A model generated the notes under the pieces. The model was not told the origin of the DNA and searched no databases. It saw nothing but the letters and a program-made list of their open reading frames with translations. From Paludibacteraceae bacterium (lineage in GTDB: Bacteria > Bacteroidota > Bacteroidia > Bacteroidales > Paludibacteraceae), in contig JAHDRA010000006.1 of the NCBI GenBank assembly GCA_018433525.1, positions 24,950 to 88,949 on the forward strand: a DNA stretch of 64,000 bases. The letters run 5' to 3'. Both the position numbers and the translations under genes were made by a program. This document shows, piece after piece, positions 55,215-63,663 of the stretch (the stretch's first letter is position 1; each line of letters begins with the position of its first letter).

Positions 55215-58200
55215 ATGAAAAAAATTACCTTACTCATGCTGCTTGCTGCTTCCATCGGACTGCTGCAGGCACAAACATCTCCGGATTATATTTTTGGAAG
55301 TGACAACGGAGCAGGATGGAATTGGACGACAGGCACACAGGGAACTGCTTCTCTCGGCAATTCTTACAAATGGCAGTTTGCTGCAACGGCAACGGACAAC
55401 CATTACTTTAAGTTTGGTGAAACCGCTTCAAATGCGGATGGTTCCGGTTTCTGGGTAAATAGTTCGGGACCAGATATGAATTACACCGGAGGTGGTGCTA
55501 AATGGACAGCCTACTATAAATCAAATATGGCAGATGGAGGTGCAATTTATACTGCTATTACCTCAGGCAATTATTATGTGGTAAAAGCCCGTAAACAAGC
55601 CGGAAACGATATTGATTTTGCCGTGTTCGACAACGGGGCCGCCGCTCCGGTTACTATTAGTTCGGTAACAAGAACGATAAGTAGTAATGATTTGACTGTT
55701 ACGGCAACCGCCAGTGCTGCAGCCGGTACAAACGAAAAAATCTGGCTTCGCTATTCCAAAGACAATTGGACTACTTCCACTACTACCGAAATGACTTTTA
55801 CCAGTGGTACAAGTTATGCGGCAACTTTGAATTGTACTTCAGGGGATTTTGTTTCCTATTATGTGTTGACCACCATCAATCAAACTTCCGCACCGGCTGA
55901 AACGGATGTGGATTTCTATACCGTCAATTACAACAACAATTCGGGGAAAAACTATACGGTTCAAATCGGTCCCTTCAGCGGAAATTATTATATCCCGCAG
56001 GGAACAAATGCGAAAGGATTTTCAAGTCTTGCCAATGCTTTTGCTAATATTAATGAAGTTGGCTTAAGTGGTACAGTTTATTTGTATATTGACGATAATT
56101 TATCAGAAACTGGAGCCAATGTTTTATTAAATAGATCAGACCTATCGGCAACAAATAACTTAATTATAAAGCCTTCACCTTCAAAGACACCAACAATTAC
56201 ATTTAGTGGTTGTACTGCAACATCAGGGGCTACTCAATATACAGGTTTGAGCTTGAGTGGTACAAGTTATGTTACCGTTGATGGATCTAATTCAGAAAAT
56301 GGAAGTACAAAAGATTTGACTTTGAAAATGAATGATGCCACAAATGGCAGGAATCTTATTCAATTATTTGGCAATTGCGATAATATTGCGATTAAAAATT
56401 TAGTAATAGCATTTCAATCACCAATGAGTACAAGTAATAGTACAAGAGGTATTTATTTGAATGGACAATCTACAGGTGCAAGTGATAACTTTATTGTGCA
56501 AAATTGTAAAATTGGAGATGCTACACTTACTCCTTATTATGGAGTTGGTATAACCGGTAGTAGCGGAAGTTCAATTTATTGTACAAATATCATTGTAAAA
56601 GAAAATGAAGTTTATGGAAGAATACGACCAGTTTATTTGTATTATGTTGGTACAACCGGAACAACTACAGAAATTTCCAATAATACTATTTATACTTATG
56701 GAGGAGCTAACGCAACTACCACTTACACCATAATGTGGAATACTTGGGGTGGAACTTTAAATATATTAAATAACAAATTACCAGTATTAAATGTAGCTAA
56801 CACATCAGGTACCAGTGGAGTTTATGGGATGAGTGGATTAAGTTCGGGTACAGGTGCTGTTGTTAATGTCATTAATAATTATGTGGGTGGCGATATTGCA
56901 TCAACGGGTGCAGCAGTGCCAGGAGTTTTTTCATTAATGTATATTCAAGATAATGCTACATACAACATTTATAATAACACATTTAATTATCAAAGTTTAA
57001 CAAATGCAACAGAAAAATCCAATATTCATATTAGTGGAGCAAGTTGTACTGTAAACCTAAAAAACAACATTATTATAAATAAAACTGATGATTCAAAAGC
57101 ATATTGCATTTGGAAATCAAACGGAACTCTGACTTCAGATTATAATAATTTATATGTATCAGGCGCTAATGCAAATATAGGATATTTGAGTTCAGCTACA
57201 ACCAAAGATAGAAAAGCATTAGCAGATTGGCAAACGGCATTTACTCCAAATCAAGATGTTCACTCCAAATCCAAAGACGTGAATTTTGTCAGTGCTACCG
57301 ATTTGTCGCTGACAGGCACTTCCATCGACGATATGGATTTGGCTGCTCCAGCTATTGGCAGTCCGGTTACTACGGATATTTTTGGCAATGACCGCCATAC
57401 TCCCAATATTTATATGGGAGCTCACGAGCCCACTAACCTCAATGATACGCAAACTTTCACCGTAACTGTTCCCAATGGAACTGAACATGTTTATATTGCG
57501 GGTTCGTTTATCGGAAAATTCTGGGACATTAATAATCCTTTTGAATTGACCGCTACAGCCAATGCCAATGAATTCAGCGGTACTTTCCCAGCACACAGCA
57601 ATGTGGAATACAAATATCTGTGTGAAACAGGCGATTGGGATTATCAAGAAGCTGTTTACGAAGAAGGCATACCGGTGCAACGAACTACAAATCGTACCTA
57701 TGTAGCCAATGATATAGTTCCTATCTGGTATCGCGTCAAATCAGTAACCTTAAATGTTAGCTTTGAAGCAAGCGTAGGGGTACCCAATCAATTGTTCCTA
57801 ATGAGCAGCATCAACGATTGGAAAGAAGCTATTGAATTGACCAAACAGGATGGTACTTTTACTACTACCTTGACCAATGATAACCAAAAAGTTCCCGCCA
57901 ATACAGAATATAAATATTTTACCAACGAACCGTTCGGACAAAATTGGGAGTGCAATTTGGATATGACGCCTAGCAGTAATCGCTGGACCATTGCTCCGGT
58001 AATGAATGATGAAATTCAACGATTCACCACCAGACTGGTTACGGAAACGGAAGTTCCAGCGTTGGCACCACGCTTGATGAGAACACCAACCGGTATTCGT
58101 GTAGAACTGAACGAACCGGCCGCAATCGAACTCTACAATATCAATGGCAGTTTGATTGAAAAGACCAAAGCTACCGGAACGTATACCCGCGACCTGAACA

Positions 58201-58253
58201 ACGGTATTTACATTATCCGCATCAATGGCAAGTCAACCAAATTTGTGAAATAA
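55215..58253 (+). CDS. Large secreted beta-helix protein with starch-binding-like domains and T9SS end
   Basis: A 1012-residue exported protein. In order it shows a signal peptide (to about LLQAQ), a beta-sandwich domain (20-150), an Ig/Fn3-like domain (155-255), a parallel beta-helix (about 275-735, with many NN.I/N.V turns and the final GAHEP common in such helices), two domains resembling CBM20/CBM48 (about 745-840 and 843-940, with FTVTVPNGTEHVYIAGSF and LFLMSSINDWKEAIEL) and a T9SS C-terminal domain. No lyase or hydrolase residues were recognised. The middle part is clearly more AT-rich than both ends. It shares its promoter design with the amidase operon. Probably an adhesive or carbohydrate-binding surface protein. 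Confidence 0.82.
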   Translation: MKKITLLMLLAASIGLLQAQTSPDYIFGSDNGAGWNWTTGTQGTASLGNSYKWQFAATATDNHYFKFGETASNADGSGFWVNSSGPDMNYTGGGAKWTAYYKSNMADGGAIYTAITSGNYYVVKARKQAGNDIDFAVFDNGAAAPVTISSVTRTISSNDLTVTATASAAAGTNEKIWLRYSKDNWTTSTTTEMTFTSGTSYAATLNCTSGDFVSYYVLTTINQTSAPAETDVDFYTVNYNNNSGKNYTVQIGPFSGNYYIPQGTNAKGFSSLANAFANINEVGLSGTVYLYIDDNLSETGANVLLNRSDLSATNNLIIKPSPSKTPTITFSGCTATSGATQYTGLSLSGTSYVTVDGSNSENGSTKDLTLKMNDATNGRNLIQLFGNCDNIAIKNLVIAFQSPMSTSNSTRGIYLNGQSTGASDNFIVQNCKIGDATLTPYYGVGITGSSGSSIYCTNIIVKENEVYGRIRPVYLYYVGTTGTTTEISNNTIYTYGGANATTTYTIMWNTWGGTLNILNNKLPVLNVANTSGTSGVYGMSGLSSGTGAVVNVINNYVGGDIASTGAAVPGVFSLMYIQDNATYNIYNNTFNYQSLTNATEKSNIHISGASCTVNLKNNIIINKTDDSKAYCIWKSNGTLTSDYNNLYVSGANANIGYLSSATTKDRKALADWQTAFTPNQDVHSKSKDVNFVSATDLSLTGTSIDDMDLAAPAIGSPVTTDIFGNDRHTPNIYMGAHEPTNLNDTQTFTVTVPNGTEHVYIAGSFIGKFWDINNPFELTATANANEFSGTFPAHSNVEYKYLCETGDWDYQEAVYEEGIPVQRTTNRTYVANDIVPIWYRVKSVTLNVSFEASVGVPNQLFLMSSINDWKEAIELTKQDGTFTTTLTNDNQKVPANTEYKYFTNEPFGQNWECNLDMTPSSNRWTIAPVMNDEIQRFTTRLVTETEVPALAPRLMRTPTGIRVELNEPAAIELYNINGSLIEKTKATGTYTRDLNNGIYIIRINGKSTKFVK

Positions 58254-58270
58254 GTCTTGGTTCTTTCATT

Positions 58271-58318
58271 AGTCCGTTAAGGAATAGAAATTAGAGAAAA
58301 CGGACTTTCATTTTTTAA
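58271..58318 (+). terminator. Intrinsic terminator of the 55215 gene
   Basis: AGTCCGTT (58271-58278) and AACGGACT (58299-58306) form the stem; TTCATTTTTT follows. Confidence 0.85.
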
Positions 58319-58350
58319 CCGCCTTTCTTTTTACCAAGAGGGGCGGTTAT
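58317..58350 (+). terminator. Second hairpin, 5' exon of the group II intron
   Basis: AACCGCC (58317-58323) and GGCGGTT (58342-58348) form a stem. The intron begins a few bases behind it, as is usual for group IIC introns, which target terminator stems. Confidence 0.75.
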
Positions 58351-58353
58351 TTA

Positions 58354-58744
58354 GTATGTCGGGCATGGTATTAAGCTTTCAGGATGCGAGTTCCTGTATG
58401 TGCCGAGTTGATAGGAAACATTAGCGAATGGCAAGGATGTTGCGGGGGACTGCAAATCTGAAAGAAGCCATCAGCAAAGCTGACGTTTTGACGAACAGAA
58501 ATCTGATAGAAGGCTCTAATGAGAGGGCAACCGAGCCATAGATTGGGAACGCCCAAAATTCAACCGTAACTCAAGAAGAGTAAATCAGGCAAGACGCAGC
58601 GAAAGTTTAACCCACATTTGATAGGAGGTTTGTCAAATCTCACATTCAATTAGGAGGGGTTAAAACAATTAAAAGAAACCGCCGTGTGCGAGAGCATGCA
58701 CAGTGGTGTGAGAGGGTAGGGGAGTACCCCCTACCTACTCAATT
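58354..58744 (+). mobile_element. ORF-less group II intron (probably IIC)
   Basis: The element starts near GTATGTCGGGC (58354), close to the GUGYG 5' consensus. It has domain-I-like stretches (gcgagttcctgta; gggaacgcccaa). It ends with domain V at about 58678-58711 (CCGCCGTGTGCGAGAGCATG then CACAGTGGTG, with the CGC triad and a GAGA loop) and domain VI at about 58713-58744, where GGTAGGGG pairs with CCCCTACC before the end CTACTCAATT. At about 390 bases it is close to the RNA-only size of IIC introns, and no reverse transcriptase is encoded. It sits directly behind a terminator hairpin, the known IIC target. Domain limits are my estimate. Confidence 0.8.
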
Positions 58745-58772
58745 GAAATCTATCGAGTAATAAACGAGAATG

Positions 58773-59528
58773 TCAATCCTTGAATTTGGCTGAAAGAAAT
58801 TGCCGGTTGAGGCGGGCAATGTTGGAGATTGAAATATTTTTTGGGCATTCGGCCTCGCAAGCTCTGGTATTGGTGCAATTGCCGAAACCGAGTTCGTCCA
58901 TTTTTGCAACCATTGCTTTTACACGTCTTGCAGCTTCGACTTTTCCCTGTGGCAACAATGCCAAATGACTAACTTTAGCAGAAACAAACAACATGGCCGA
59001 ACCGTTTTTGCAAGCTGCCACGCAAGCACCACAGCCTATGCAGGTAGCCGCATCCATTGCTTCATCGGCATGTTCTTTGGGAATCGGGATAGCATTGCCA
59101 TCGGGTACTCCACCGGTATTGACGGAAATATAACCTCCCGCCTGAATAATCTTGTCGAATGCGCCTCTGTCCACTACCAAATCCTTGATTACCGGGAATC
59201 CGGCCGAACGCCAGGGTTCTACCACAATGGTATCGCCATCTTTAAATTTTCGCATGTGCAACTGACAAGTGGTTATTTCTGTATCGGGCCCGTGTGGATG
59301 TCCGTTAATATAGAGGCTGCACATGCCGCAAATTCCTTCGCGGCAATCATGATCGAAAGCGATGGGATCAATGTGCTCACTGATCAGTTTTTCGTTCAGA
59401 ATATCCAGCATTTCCAGAAAAGAACTGTCGGTTGAAACTTTTTCGAGCTGATAGGTTTCAAATCTTCCCTTTGCTTTTGGTCCGGCTTGTCGCCAGATTT
59501 TTAACGTGATATTTATGAATTTTTCCAT
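58773..59528 (-). CDS. sdhB: Succinate dehydrogenase/fumarate reductase iron-sulfur subunit
   Basis: A 251-residue electron-transfer subunit. Its N-terminal ferredoxin domain holds the [2Fe-2S] cysteines in [20 protein letters not shown] and TTCQLHM. The C-terminal domain has the [4Fe-4S] site [14 protein letters not shown] and the site [15 protein letters not shown] for the remaining clusters. Electrons pass between the flavin in SdhA and the membrane quinone at SdhC. It is the last gene of sdhC-A-B, and a group II intron lies 28 bases behind its stop codon on the other strand. In an anaerobe the complex would mainly reduce fumarate. Confidence 0.97.
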   Translation of the reverse strand: MEKFINITLKIWRQAGPKAKGRFETYQLEKVSTDSSFLEMLDILNEKLISEHIDPIAFDHDCREGICGMCSLYINGHPHGPDTEITTCQLHMRKFKDGDTIVVEPWRSAGFPVIKDLVVDRGAFDKIIQAGGYISVNTGGVPDGNAIPIPKEHADEAMDAATCIGCGACVAACKNGSAMLFVSAKVSHLALLPQGKVEAARRVKAMVAKMDELGFGNCTNTRACEAECPKNISISNIARLNRQFLSAKFKD

Positions 59529-59584
59529 ATTGTTGAGATTGGAATATACTGTTGAATCATCTGTTATATGGGGAAATTGTTCCC

Positions 59585-61555
59585 TTATTCTTTGTAATTG
59601 CGCTGCTGACGCTGAACAAATTCGTAAATCAGCGGTTCTTTCAATAACGTGGGCTCTTCTCCTTCACCGTTGTACTTCCAACAGGAAACAAAAGAAAATT
59701 CTTCGTCGTTACGTTTTGCTTCTCCATCAGGGGTCTGATATTCTTCTCTGAAATGTCCGCCACACGATTCTTCACGCATCAATGCATCGCGTGCAATTAA
59801 CTCTCCTATTTCAATGAAATCGGCCAAACGCAAAGCTTTTGCCAATTCAGTATTGAAGTCGTACTCCTCTCCCGGCACGTAAACATTCGTCCAAAATTCT
59901 TTCCTCACTTCCTTGATTTTGTCCAATGCAATTTGTAACCCTTCTTTATTGCGCGACATTCCGACATATTCCCACATGATTAGCCCCAATTCGCGATGAA
60001 TGGAATCTACAGAACGTTTTCCCTTGATGTTCATAATTCTCTTCACACGATCATTAACCGATTTTTCGGTATCTTCAAATTCGGGCAAATCGGTACTGAA
60101 ACGCGGAACCTGAATCTGATCGGAAAGATAATTCTGAATGGTATAAGGAAGAACGAAATATCCATCAGCCAAGCCCTGCATCAAAGCCGAAGCACCCAAA
60201 CGATTGGCTCCGTGATCCGAAAAGTTGGCTTCCCCAATACAGAAAAGACCTTTTACGGAAGTTTGCAGCTCGTAATCTACCCAAATTCCACCCATTGTGT
60301 AATGAATGGCCGGATAAATCATCATGGGAGTTTCGTAGGGATTGTCGTCAACAATTTTCTCGTACATTTGGAAAAGATTTCCATATCGTTCCTTGATGAC
60401 ATTGATCCCCAAACGTGAAATGGCATCGGAAAAGTCGAGATAAACAGCCAAACCTGTATTGCCGACACCATAACCTGCATCGCATCTTTCTTTTGCGGCA
60501 CGGGAAGCTACATCGCGGGGCACCAGATTCCCGAATGCCGGATAACGGCGTTCCAGATAATAATCCCGATCTTCTTCCTTCAAGTCGGTTGGTTTTAATT
60601 TCCCGGCACGAATGGCTTCAGCATCTTCTTTTCTTTTCGGCACCCAAATTCTTCCATCGTTACGCAGCGACTCCGACATAAGAGTCAGTTTCGACTGATA
60701 ATCGCCGTGAACAGGAATGCAGGTAGGATGAATCTGAACAAAAGAAGGATTGGCAAAATAAGCGCCTTTTTTGTATATTTGAATGGCTGCAGAACCGTTG
60801 GAAGCCATAGCATTGGTGGAAAGGAAATAAGCATTTCCGTAGCCGCCGGAAGCAATCACTACAGCATGAGCCGAATAACGTTCTATTTTTCCGGTAACGA
60901 GATTGCGTACAATAATTCCACGTGCTCGACCCTCAATAATGACTACATCCACCATTTCGCGGCGTGGAAAGAGTTTTACCGTACCTTTGGCGATTTGCCG
61001 GCTCATGGCCGAATAGGCTCCCAGCAACAATTGCTGTCCCGTCTGACCTTTGGCATAGAAAGTACGTGAAACCTGAGCGCCACCAAAAGAACGATTGTCG
61101 AGCAAACCTCCATATTCGCGTGCAAAAGGCACACCTTGAGCCACACACTGATCGATGATATTTCCCGAAACTTCGGCCAACCGGTAAACATTGGCTTCGC
61201 GAGCACGATAATCGCCTCCCTTAATGGTATCGTAAAAAAGCCGATAAACAGAATCACCATCATTCTGATAATTTTTGGCTGCATTGATACCGCCCTGAGC
61301 TGCAATGGAGTGTGCACGACGGGGAGAATCCTGAATGCAGAAACTCAACACGTTGAATCCCAATTCACCCAGCGAAGCAGCTGCTGAAGCTCCAGCCAGC
61401 CCGGTGCCGACCACAATTATGTCCAGACGACGTTTGTTGGAAGGATTGACCAGTTTCTGATGTGCTTTGTAGTTGGTCCATTTTTCAGCCAATGGCCCTT
61501 CAGGAATTCGGGGATCTATCTTAATTTCTTCCAATGGTTTTTCTTGTTGTTTCAT
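59585..61555 (-). CDS. sdhA: Succinate dehydrogenase/fumarate reductase flavoprotein subunit
   Basis: A 656-residue catalytic subunit with covalently bound FAD. The dinucleotide fold is seen in [20 protein letters not shown]. The FAD-linking His lies in [18 protein letters not shown], and substrate-binding residues lie in IHPTCIP and [12 protein letters not shown] followed by [19 protein letters not shown]. Length and order match the long Bacteroidota/epsilon-type flavoproteins. It sits between sdhC (71 bases upstream) and sdhB (56 bases downstream). The frame is intact. Confidence 0.98.
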   Translation of the reverse strand: MKQQEKPLEEIKIDPRIPEGPLAEKWTNYKAHQKLVNPSNKRRLDIIVVGTGLAGASAAASLGELGFNVLSFCIQDSPRRAHSIAAQGGINAAKNYQNDGDSVYRLFYDTIKGGDYRAREANVYRLAEVSGNIIDQCVAQGVPFAREYGGLLDNRSFGGAQVSRTFYAKGQTGQQLLLGAYSAMSRQIAKGTVKLFPRREMVDVVIIEGRARGIIVRNLVTGKIERYSAHAVVIASGGYGNAYFLSTNAMASNGSAAIQIYKKGAYFANPSFVQIHPTCIPVHGDYQSKLTLMSESLRNDGRIWVPKRKEDAEAIRAGKLKPTDLKEEDRDYYLERRYPAFGNLVPRDVASRAAKERCDAGYGVGNTGLAVYLDFSDAISRLGINVIKERYGNLFQMYEKIVDDNPYETPMMIYPAIHYTMGGIWVDYELQTSVKGLFCIGEANFSDHGANRLGASALMQGLADGYFVLPYTIQNYLSDQIQVPRFSTDLPEFEDTEKSVNDRVKRIMNIKGKRSVDSIHRELGLIMWEYVGMSRNKEGLQIALDKIKEVRKEFWTNVYVPGEEYDFNTELAKALRLADFIEIGELIARDALMREESCGGHFREEYQTPDGEAKRNDEEFSFVSCWKYNGEGEEPTLLKEPLIYEFVQRQQRNYKE

Positions 61556-61625
61556 ATTGAGTGTAATTTTAACTGCTTACAAAAGAAAATGAAAATTTTC
61601 AACAACTTGCGATCATAAAAAATTT

Positions 61626-62297
61626 TCAGAAAATATTGATTGCCAAATAATAAAGTGGTACCGATATGAATACCAATACTATAATGGTAGAGAGAACATT
61701 AGAAATGGCTTTCAATCGTGGCAACCATTTGCGGTTGTTTAAGCCCAACGTCTGCATAGCGCTCCACATTCCGTGTGTCAAATGAAACCACAATGCCGCG
61801 AGCCAAACAATGTAGAGCACACAGTAAATCCAGTGATTAAAAAGAGCACTTACATAAGCTGCTCCATTGGCAGGGTCAAAGGAACCGGTATGAATTCCCG
61901 TCAGCTCGGCAAACTGCATTTTGAACCAGAAATTGTACAAATGAAGTACAAGAAACCCAAATATAATCAGCCCCAACACAAACATATTCTGCGACGACCA
62001 TTCTACGCCTTTGGGTGTATCTTTTACCGCATATTTTTCATGCCCGCGTGCCCGCAAATTTAAAAATGTCAGATAAAGCGCATACAAAATATGAATGACA
62101 AAACCCAACGCCAGGACCAAAGAACCAACCACGGCATACCAGTTGGCTCCCAAAAAAGCGCAAATCTGATTGTAACTTTCAGGTGATATGATCACCACAA
62201 TGTTCATCAAGCTGTGAAAAATTAAAAAAAGGATGAGAAATACACCCGAAATCGACATTATGAATTTCCGTCCGACAGAGGAGTCAATTAACCACAT
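61626..62297 (-). CDS. sdhC: Succinate dehydrogenase/fumarate reductase cytochrome b subunit
   Basis: A 223-residue membrane anchor with five hydrophobic helices. It begins MWLIDSSVGRKFIMSISGVF, typical of the Bacteroidota single-anchor type that binds two hemes. His residues within helices (FLIFHSLMNI, VIHILYALYL, FLVLHLYNFW and WLAALWFHLTHGMWS) are the likely heme ligands. It passes electrons between menaquinol and SdhB. It is the first gene of the operon; its promoter lies in decayed hsdS sequence. Confidence 0.96.
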   Translation of the reverse strand: MWLIDSSVGRKFIMSISGVFLILFLIFHSLMNIVVIISPESYNQICAFLGANWYAVVGSLVLALGFVIHILYALYLTFLNLRARGHEKYAVKDTPKGVEWSSQNMFVLGLIIFGFLVLHLYNFWFKMQFAELTGIHTGSFDPANGAAYVSALFNHWIYCVLYIVWLAALWFHLTHGMWSAMQTLGLNNRKWLPRLKAISNVLSTIIVLVFISVPLYYLAINIF

Positions 62298-62393
62298 AAT
62301 TTTTTTGTTTTAATTTAGTAGGGTTATAAATCAGTTATTTCATTGAAAATAAATTGCTTGAATAAACAATTAATATGTCCCTCAAATCTTCTG

Positions 62394-62425
62394 CAAAAGT
62401 AAAGCAAAGAATGCAAAGTAGCAAA
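62394..62425 (-). promoter_or_regulatory. sdhCAB promoter
   Basis: On the minus strand TTTG (62422-62425), a 20-base gap and TACTTTTG (62394-62401) match the Bacteroidota consensus exactly. The start codon is about 97 bases downstream. Confidence 0.82.
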
Positions 62426-62454
62426 AAAAATACGGAAAAAATTCTTTAATTTCG

Positions 62455-63172
62455 TCTTTTTACCATATTCCTCCCTGATAAATTTCGTTTTTGCCAAATC
62501 GTATACACCAATTCCATTAATGTTTTCAGCTCCAATACTTGGGATTCCAAATGTTAATTCCGAATCAATACCTCCTTTCGATCTTTTCCCAGATTCTATT
62601 ACTGATAATAGATCATATAATTTCCCATTTCTCACTCCTCTTTTGCTTCCCCTTCGTCAGGCTCAGGGCAGCGCTCAATAAACCACTGGCGGAAAAGTGT
62701 TTCGGCCATTTTTTCGAGCGTGGCATTTTGGCGGTGAAGCAGGTCTATTTTATCATCTAGGCTGGAAAGAATGGAGGCTATGGCCGTTTGGGTTTGAGGA
62801 TTAATACAAATTGAAAATTCAAGAGAATTTAATAGAGATTGAGTAACCAGCGGGTGACTTGAACCACCCGCCCATTGGTTTAAATTGATATACTTTATAA
62901 TAGAGAAATTTCGCATTATTTTCACGTTTTGGTTATGCAGATATAGCATTATCCGAAATCTAAATAGGCTTGTTTTCAAAATAAACTGAACCACAATATG
63001 CGCCTACCCTTCCAATAATTATAGTTTCATCATTATTATAGTTAAATTCGTTTCCAAATCCTAAAATACCGTTAACACTATAAATTGGAATTGTACCTTC
63101 AATTTTAGGCTTAACATTTCCATTACCAAAAGTTAATACTTCTTCCAATTTTATTTCCTTCCACTCACTCAT
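62455..63172 (-). pseudogene. hsdS: Type I restriction specificity subunit hsdS, decayed and truncated
   Basis: The gene starts at 63172 (MSEWKEIKLEEVLTFGNGN, a normal TRD1 start). It is interrupted by TAG at 62960-62962, TAA at 62933-62935 and a frameshift near 62890-62905. In the second frame it continues through the conserved helix NPQTQTAIASILSSLDDKID and RQNATLEKMAETLFRQWF, reaches TGA at 62632-62634, and returns to the first frame as GKLYDLLSVIESGKRSKGG, the start of TRD2. Homology fades near 62455, so most of TRD2 is lost. TAG and TGA both stand where Trp is expected. No functional specificity subunit can be made. Confidence 0.88.
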
Positions 63173-63663
63173 TTGTATTCATTTTTAGATGGGGATACGG
63201 TTTCTTCGAGAGCCTCTCTTTCGCTGCCTTCGAGAACCCCAGGCAGCGAAATTGCTCTGGTGTCTGAGGTTCTCAATACTTCGGTGTCTGAGGCACTCGA
63301 AGACGCCGTATCCCCTTTGTGGTTGAGGCACTCGAAACCACAATTAAAATCTTTCTCAAAACCTCCACTACTTTTCAAATCTCTATAGGTGACGGCTAAT
63401 TGCGACAACAATTGGGGAGTTCCATTTATCAATGCTTCTTTCTTCTTTCGGCTCCATCCCTGCACCTGTTTTTCGCGATAAAATGCTTCATCAATTCTCG
63501 AATATTCTTCGTAATACACCAGTGTTACAGGCAGTCGTTTCTTCGTGTGATTTGCCCCTTCGCCGTTTTGATGTTGTTGCAATCGCAATTCCAAATTGGT
63601 CGTGCTTCCCGTATAATAGCTTTCGTCGCTGCATTCCAATATGTACATGTACCCTTTCTTCAT
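63169..63663 (-). CDS. GIY-YIG nuclease-domain protein with palindrome-encoded tail
   Basis: A 164-residue protein. Residues 4-82 are a YhbQ/URI-type GIY-YIG domain: YMYILECSDESYYTGST (the GIY and YIG strands as YIL and YTG), Arg27 in LELRLQQH and Glu64 in FYREKQVQGWSRKKKEAL, matching the catalytic Arg and Glu. Residues 104-164 are a Ser/Glu/Thr-rich tail of low complexity, encoded by an array of inverted and direct repeats. The ATG at 63661-63663 overlaps the hsdM stop, and its own stop overlaps the hsdS ATG. It is thus built into a type I restriction operon. Its role there is unknown; DNA cleavage or repair is suggested by the domain. Confidence 0.85.
   Translation of the reverse strand: MKKGYMYILECSDESYYTGSTTNLELRLQQHQNGEGANHTKKRLPVTLVYYEEYSRIDEAFYREKQVQGWSRKKKEALINGTPQLLSQLAVTYRDLKSSGGFEKDFNCGFECLNHKGDTASSSASDTEVLRTSDTRAISLPGVLEGSEREALEETVSPSKNEYK
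63191..63339. repeat. Array of inverted and direct repeats within the GIY-YIG tail
   Basis: An outer inverted repeat (63191-63215 with 63291-63315) pairs 22 of 25 bases. An inner perfect 11-base stem, TTTCGCTGCCT/AGGCAGCGAAA, lies at 63219-63229 and 63241-63251. GGTGTCTGAGG repeats at 63259 and 63283, and GAGGCACTCGAA repeats at 63290 and 63325. The array resembles a mobile palindromic element that has kept an open reading frame. Confidence 0.85.

Noticed and set aside
58354..58744. Protein-coding or riboswitch explanation for the block behind the 55215 gene
   Set aside because: Frames are short, and the block ends in domain V/VI-like hairpins of a group II intron, which explains it better. 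No ligand-sensor structure with a downstream gene on the same strand exists.
63191..63339. CRISPR array
   Set aside because: The repeats are nested and inverted with irregular spacing and no spacers of constant length. They are a palindromic array in a coding tail.
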